Shown here one piece after another: positions 60,213 through 64,000 of a stretch of DNA of 64,000 bases; position 1 is the stretch's first letter, and the number at the start of each line of letters is the position of its first letter. The position numbers were made by a program, and so were the translations under genes. The DNA is taken from contig NC_092326.1 in assembly GCF_036785885.1 (NCBI RefSeq), positions 44,035,072 through 44,099,071 of the forward strand, given 5' to 3'. The notes beneath the pieces are model-generated. The model was not told where the DNA came from. It was given only the letters and a program-made list of their open reading frames with translations, and did no database searches. This DNA is from Coffea arabica. Its lineage: Eukaryota > Streptophyta > Magnoliopsida > Gentianales > Rubiaceae.

Positions 60213-61538
60213 AGGTAACAAGCATCTGCTCTTATCCCAATTTCTTTTCAACAAAAGCAAGCTTAAAGGGCTAATACCTTAAAGGTTACTGAAGGGATCT
60301 CTATTTTTGTATGTTACTTCACACGTTCAAACACTGTTTTTAAGTGCCCTCCTGTATGTTGCATCCATCACCAGATAACTGATGGGAAGCCACAAAGAAA
60401 CATAGAAGCTGAGTATGGACCTTCCGCTATTAGTTTATGCCTGATGGCCCACAATTTTTGAACAAAGAAAGAATAAAGATGTTTGATCTTCTTTTTTACT
60501 TTAAGATCATGTCTTGAAGTTAATTGACTGACAGATACCTCTATCTGTCTCTGAGCAGTTTTGTAGAAGAGGACACGATTTTCGGATAAAGTGGGTTTAG
60601 TGATGTGAAAAAGATTCCTATAAAAGCATGCAGAGGCATTATGGGCAGTTTATCGTCCAATTCACTGTAAGGAGTATGTGACTGGAGCTTACAAAGTTAA
60701 GTTTTTTTTTTTCCCCCTAAAATTATCACACAGGAGAGTCAAAAGTACCAGTTTGCTACCAACAGATGCATTTTCGAGTGGAGAGGAAGATGAATTGCGA
60801 CCATCCCCCTATATGAGCCCCTCCCTCCCTCCTTAGTAGTGTAGACGGGTGGTCGTTACTCTTTTGTAGATTGTAGTACTGAGTAATTAAATGGACACAT
60901 ACTGTTAATAGTTAAAGACAGTTCAGTACCCATAACGAATCCTAAAACATTTTTTTGCCTAAGCTGCATAAAATTTCACTCGGATTGTTATTCTATATTT
61001 CATCAATTAGTAGTTCTTTTTTTTTCCCTCCATTTTCTTTTGGTAAAAATTACGTTGTGTGCTAACTTTTAAGCAGTGTAAAATGTGGTCCTCTCAGCTG
61101 CTTGCAAAGAGGGCTCTATTTGGATACTGTGCACCTCAATTGTAACAGAGAGATTAGTTTAATAAGATGTCTGGTCCCAATTGTCGCGAGAGGAGAGGAT
61201 GCGCCAGAGTTCCTGCAAAGACATTTTTAAATTCCCAAATGGCAATTTTAGGCTCCAACATTTTCTATTTTTTACCCTTTCTTGGACTAGAAAAGTTATA
61301 GCGTTTATCTCAATCTTTAGAAATTAAGAGCCTCAAACAGGGACAGAGTTGCAACTGGGACGGTAGGCACGGGACTTTTGCACTATAACAACGCGAATAA
61401 AGACACAATAAACCCTGGAAAGCCCTATGGAAAAAAGAAAGAAAAAAAAAAGGATTCTGAACCAAGAGTGGACATAGTCAAAAAATGGTCTTTTGACTTG
61501 TTGCAGTGACTGTAGTCATGGCCAAGAGTAGACGTTGA
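60213..61538. other. Intergenic region between convergent genes
   Basis: It contains the 3' flanks of GnTI (plus) and TKPR1 (minus), ending tail to tail. No other gene is seen. Several T-rich and AATAAA-like stretches could serve as polyadenylation signals, but none is decisive. Confidence 0.5.
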
Positions 61539-63400
61539 TCAAGAAGAAGAGAGGTGGCCTTGTTCCACCAGGGATGCGATGCAGTCATCGAACATTTCCC
61601 GGATGGACCTGAAGTTCTTGAATCCCAAGCCCTCCAGCTTCGATGTATTCAGGTCATAAGATGGTCTGTTATCAAGCTTGTGAAACCTGAAACGGGAGGA
61701 GGTACGGCATGGGTATAATTTCGATGCAAGGTAGGCTACTAGTAACTAAGTAGAATACTAAATAGCAAGCAAACCTTTTGGGTATAGGCAGGGCAGGGTA
61801 GGTGGCGGATAGAATGGAGGCTAGCTCATCATTGTCAAGGACAGTGGAAGAACAGAGGTATCGTCCTTGAGCATTCCTGCGTTCATACACCAGGATGTGA
61901 CACAGCGCAACATCGTCAATATGCACATATCCCATTCTTCCATGCCATTCGAATTTCTGCGTCTCCCCTGTATTATTACAGTGTATGCTACCCATTATGC
62001 TTTAGGGATATGCTACGATTAACACCAAATAGCACACGAGAATGAGAGAGAGCAGCTAGTACTCCACCTTTGAGCAAGCCGAGGACGTCGGCCGCTGTGG
62101 AACATAACTCCGGAGGCAAGCTAGGTCCAATCACGAATGAGGGGAGAACGGTGACCAGGTCAATCTCGTTCTCCTCACAGAATTTCCAGGCAGCCTTCTC
62201 CGCCAGAGTTTTTGATAAAACATACCAGATCTTCTTGCATTTGCCAGAGCATGCAAAATTAAGCATTATATCACAGCATGTTTTTTTTTTATCCAAAAAT
62301 CTGTGTGTTTCTTAGTGCTGTTGCAAATTCACAAACTGATTCATGCGGAGTTGCTGATGAGGGTACGTACCTTCAGTCTCTCGCAGAGCATCTCAGAGCT
62401 CCAAGATGATTCGTCCAGTGGTACGTTGGGATCAAAATCCTCTCTTGCCCTCACAGTTGAGGAAGACGAGGTCAGAACAACACGCTTCAGAAATGGATTT
62501 TTCTTGCACGAACGCAGCACATTTAGCGTACCCTCAACAGCAGGTTTCAAAATTTCAGCCTATGCAATTTTAGGATTAGATTAGGAGTCAATAACTTTGT
62601 GTGATGCACATACATATCTCACAAAATCGACAGCATGTATGTGGATTTCGCTTGTGGATCTAATTCAGAACTAACTAATTTCCTCAACCACTCCATAAGA
62701 AGGCAACGCCCACTTGAAAAGAAAAGAACTTGGAACGCAATAACGAAAAAAAAAAAAAAACCCTTCTTCCCCATTTCTTGTTTCTCTCAGGTAACAGTTA
62801 CACTGAAATTGCTTTGCTAGTTCATTGCAGTCCACAATGTTAGTTTAGTGCCGCCAGCACTGCTGAGGATTTTGTTATGAGAATTATTGAGTTAATAAAT
62901 GCTGTCAAAGTGGCATCCACAATCAAACTTTACATGCCTTGGGATCGGATGCTGGTCGCCCTAGAACAGGGGATGCAGTGTGAAAGACACCTTCACAGCC
63001 CATTATTGCATCATCGAAGCTGCCTTCCTCCATTAAGTCGCCCTTCACCAGCACCAGTCTCTCCTTTGCTCCCTCCAGCCTCCAGAGATGTGCTACCTTC
63101 TTGGCATTTTCTGTTCATGTCACAAACTCACAACAGAGACTAGGCATGCATGACTCGCCGCCATTCATCAATTACTTCTTGGCATGCTCAGTTCCCGGAA
63201 TGTATTCATGCCATTCCCAGCCCAGGCACCAACACCAAAACAATGAAAAAAAAAATAAAAATAAAAAGAAAGAAAGAGCTACCTGGATCTCTGACCGTCC
63301 CGGTTACTCGATAGCCAGACAGCAGCAGTCGCTTGATCAGCCAAGAAGCCAGAAAGCCAGATGCACCGGTCACGCATACTTTGCCCCTGTTTTCCTCCAT
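61539..63400 (-). CDS. TKPR1: Tetraketide alpha-pyrone reductase 1 (TKPR1/DRL1)
   Basis: This is an NADPH-dependent reductase of the extended SDR (DFR/CCR-like) family. TKPR1 reduces tetraketide alpha-pyrones to precursors of sporopollenin in anther tapetum. Exons in transcript order: 63400-63283, 63110-62938, 62559-62371, 62233-62068, 61967-61775, 61686-61539, giving 328 residues. Visible motifs: the NADP-binding [54 protein letters not shown], the catalytic Tyr-Lys in [48 protein letters not shown], and the tail [19 protein letters not shown]. The NWYCYGK signature of true cinnamoyl-CoA reductase is absent. The second intron has a GC donor. An upstream in-frame ATG at 63457 is rejected because a TATA box lies beside it. 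Exon 4 may start 3 nt later. Confidence 0.93.
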
Positions 63401-63460
63401 CTCTCGTTCTTCTCTTGTTCTTTTGGAGTTTCTTTCCTCTTTCATTTTTTGGCTCACCCC

Positions 63461-63468
63461 TTTTTATA
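63461..63468 (-). promoter_or_regulatory. Probable TATA box of TKPR1
   Basis: The minus strand reads TATAAAAA about 61-68 bp upstream of the chosen ATG (63400). Transcription would start about 30 bp downstream, near 63430. This leaves the ATG at 63457 outside the transcript and supports the shorter protein. Confidence 0.65.
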
Positions 63469-64000
63469 ACAGTTCAAAGCTATTACATTTAAGGTAACAC
63501 CACCTTCAGCGTCTTTAGTGATTCATACTTAAATAGTGTATATAAATTCATCCAACATTTGTGAAGCATCGGAGGTTTTACAGATGAGGCAAGTCATCGC
63601 AGGTTTGTGAAGCATCCACTTGACAACTAACTGCATAAAACAGAAATAAATAAAATCTATCCAAGGCCTTCAGTCGAGAGTCGGCAACGAAAGTATGGCA
63701 GCTCGTAACAAATGCTATTTTAATTAGCATTACAAGGGAAAAAGTTCGAACTTTGTTCTCCAATACAATTTAAACACAATAATGCAACCGCAATGTAAAC
63801 ATTCAACTTTGTTCTCCAGTACAATTTGAAGGACTGCTCCAATTGTAAAAATGCAGACCGTCAAATAACACTATGTATGGGTACAACATACTGGCGAACC
63901 CAGCACAATTCAACTAACAATGTAGCAAAAATTGCAAATCCAATCATATCAGCCTCCACTGTACGACACACACACACACTTGTATACAACCAGCAATTGA
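63469..64000. other. TKPR1 upstream region
   Basis: This is the promoter-distal flank up to the window edge. No gene is supported. A duplicated TTTGTTCTCCA(A/G)TACAATTT motif occurs near 63755 and 63809, and a CA microsatellite lies near 63967-63979. Confidence 0.45.

Noticed and set aside
63401-63457. N-terminally extended TKPR1 starting at 63457
   Set aside because: The extra 19 residues are Lys/Arg/Glu-rich and absent from relatives. The TATA box at 63461-63468 would place the transcript start downstream of this ATG.
1-64000. CRISPR arrays, rRNA genes, plant microRNA precursors of common families
   Set aside because: No regularly spaced direct repeats, no rRNA sequence and none of the common mature microRNA sequences I looked for were seen.

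Overview
The window is nuclear DNA of a flowering plant, most likely a eudicot and possibly an asterid. The evidence is five recognisable plant genes with GT-AG introns, AT-rich intergenic DNA and dense plant transposon remains. No organelle, bacterial or CRISPR-like sequence is seen.

Layout. 1-5.1 kb: AT-rich intergenic DNA with a tandem duplication and a SINE-like insert. 5.26-10.27 kb (minus): an eight-exon GAUT3 pectin galacturonosyltransferase gene with an in-frame TAG before its catalytic domain. 10.73-16.44 kb: a complete Mutator-like element (MULE) with 216-bp terminal inverted repeats and a perfect 9-bp target duplication. It holds a decayed transposase and, convergent to it, an open reading frame for a GRF zinc finger, coiled coil and membrane segment. 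18.15-27.68 kb: an old Ty3/gypsy Tat-lineage element read on the minus strand, with an extra antisense gene region; one LTR carries a hAT-like insert. 28.75-31.83 kb (minus): a PIX13-type receptor-like cytoplasmic kinase. 33.4-43.0 kb: a transposon patchwork with two Mutator-type non-autonomous elements, a solo LTR inside a MITE, a stray piece of MULE transposase tail, and a second solo LTR inside a hAT-like element. 43-49.5 kb: intergenic, with MITEs and some transcript-like segments of unknown nature. 49.54-50.63 kb (minus): an intronless EXORDIUM-like gene. 54.17-60.21 kb (plus): an 18-exon N-acetylglucosaminyltransferase I gene with one U12-type AT-AC intron. 61.54-63.40 kb (minus): a six-exon tetraketide alpha-pyrone reductase 1 gene with one GC-AG intron.

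The five host genes do not form one pathway. Several bear on the wall or secretory system: GAUT3 (pectin), GnTI (N-glycan maturation in the Golgi), EXORDIUM-like (apoplast) and TKPR1 (sporopollenin of pollen walls). From memory, Arabidopsis keeps GAUT3 near GnTI (At4g38270/At4g38240) and PIX13 next to EXL5 (At2g17220/At2g17230), so the window probably preserves an ancestral gene order expanded by transposons.

Exon boundaries were read by eye from splice signals, reading phase and remembered family sequences. No alignment was run.
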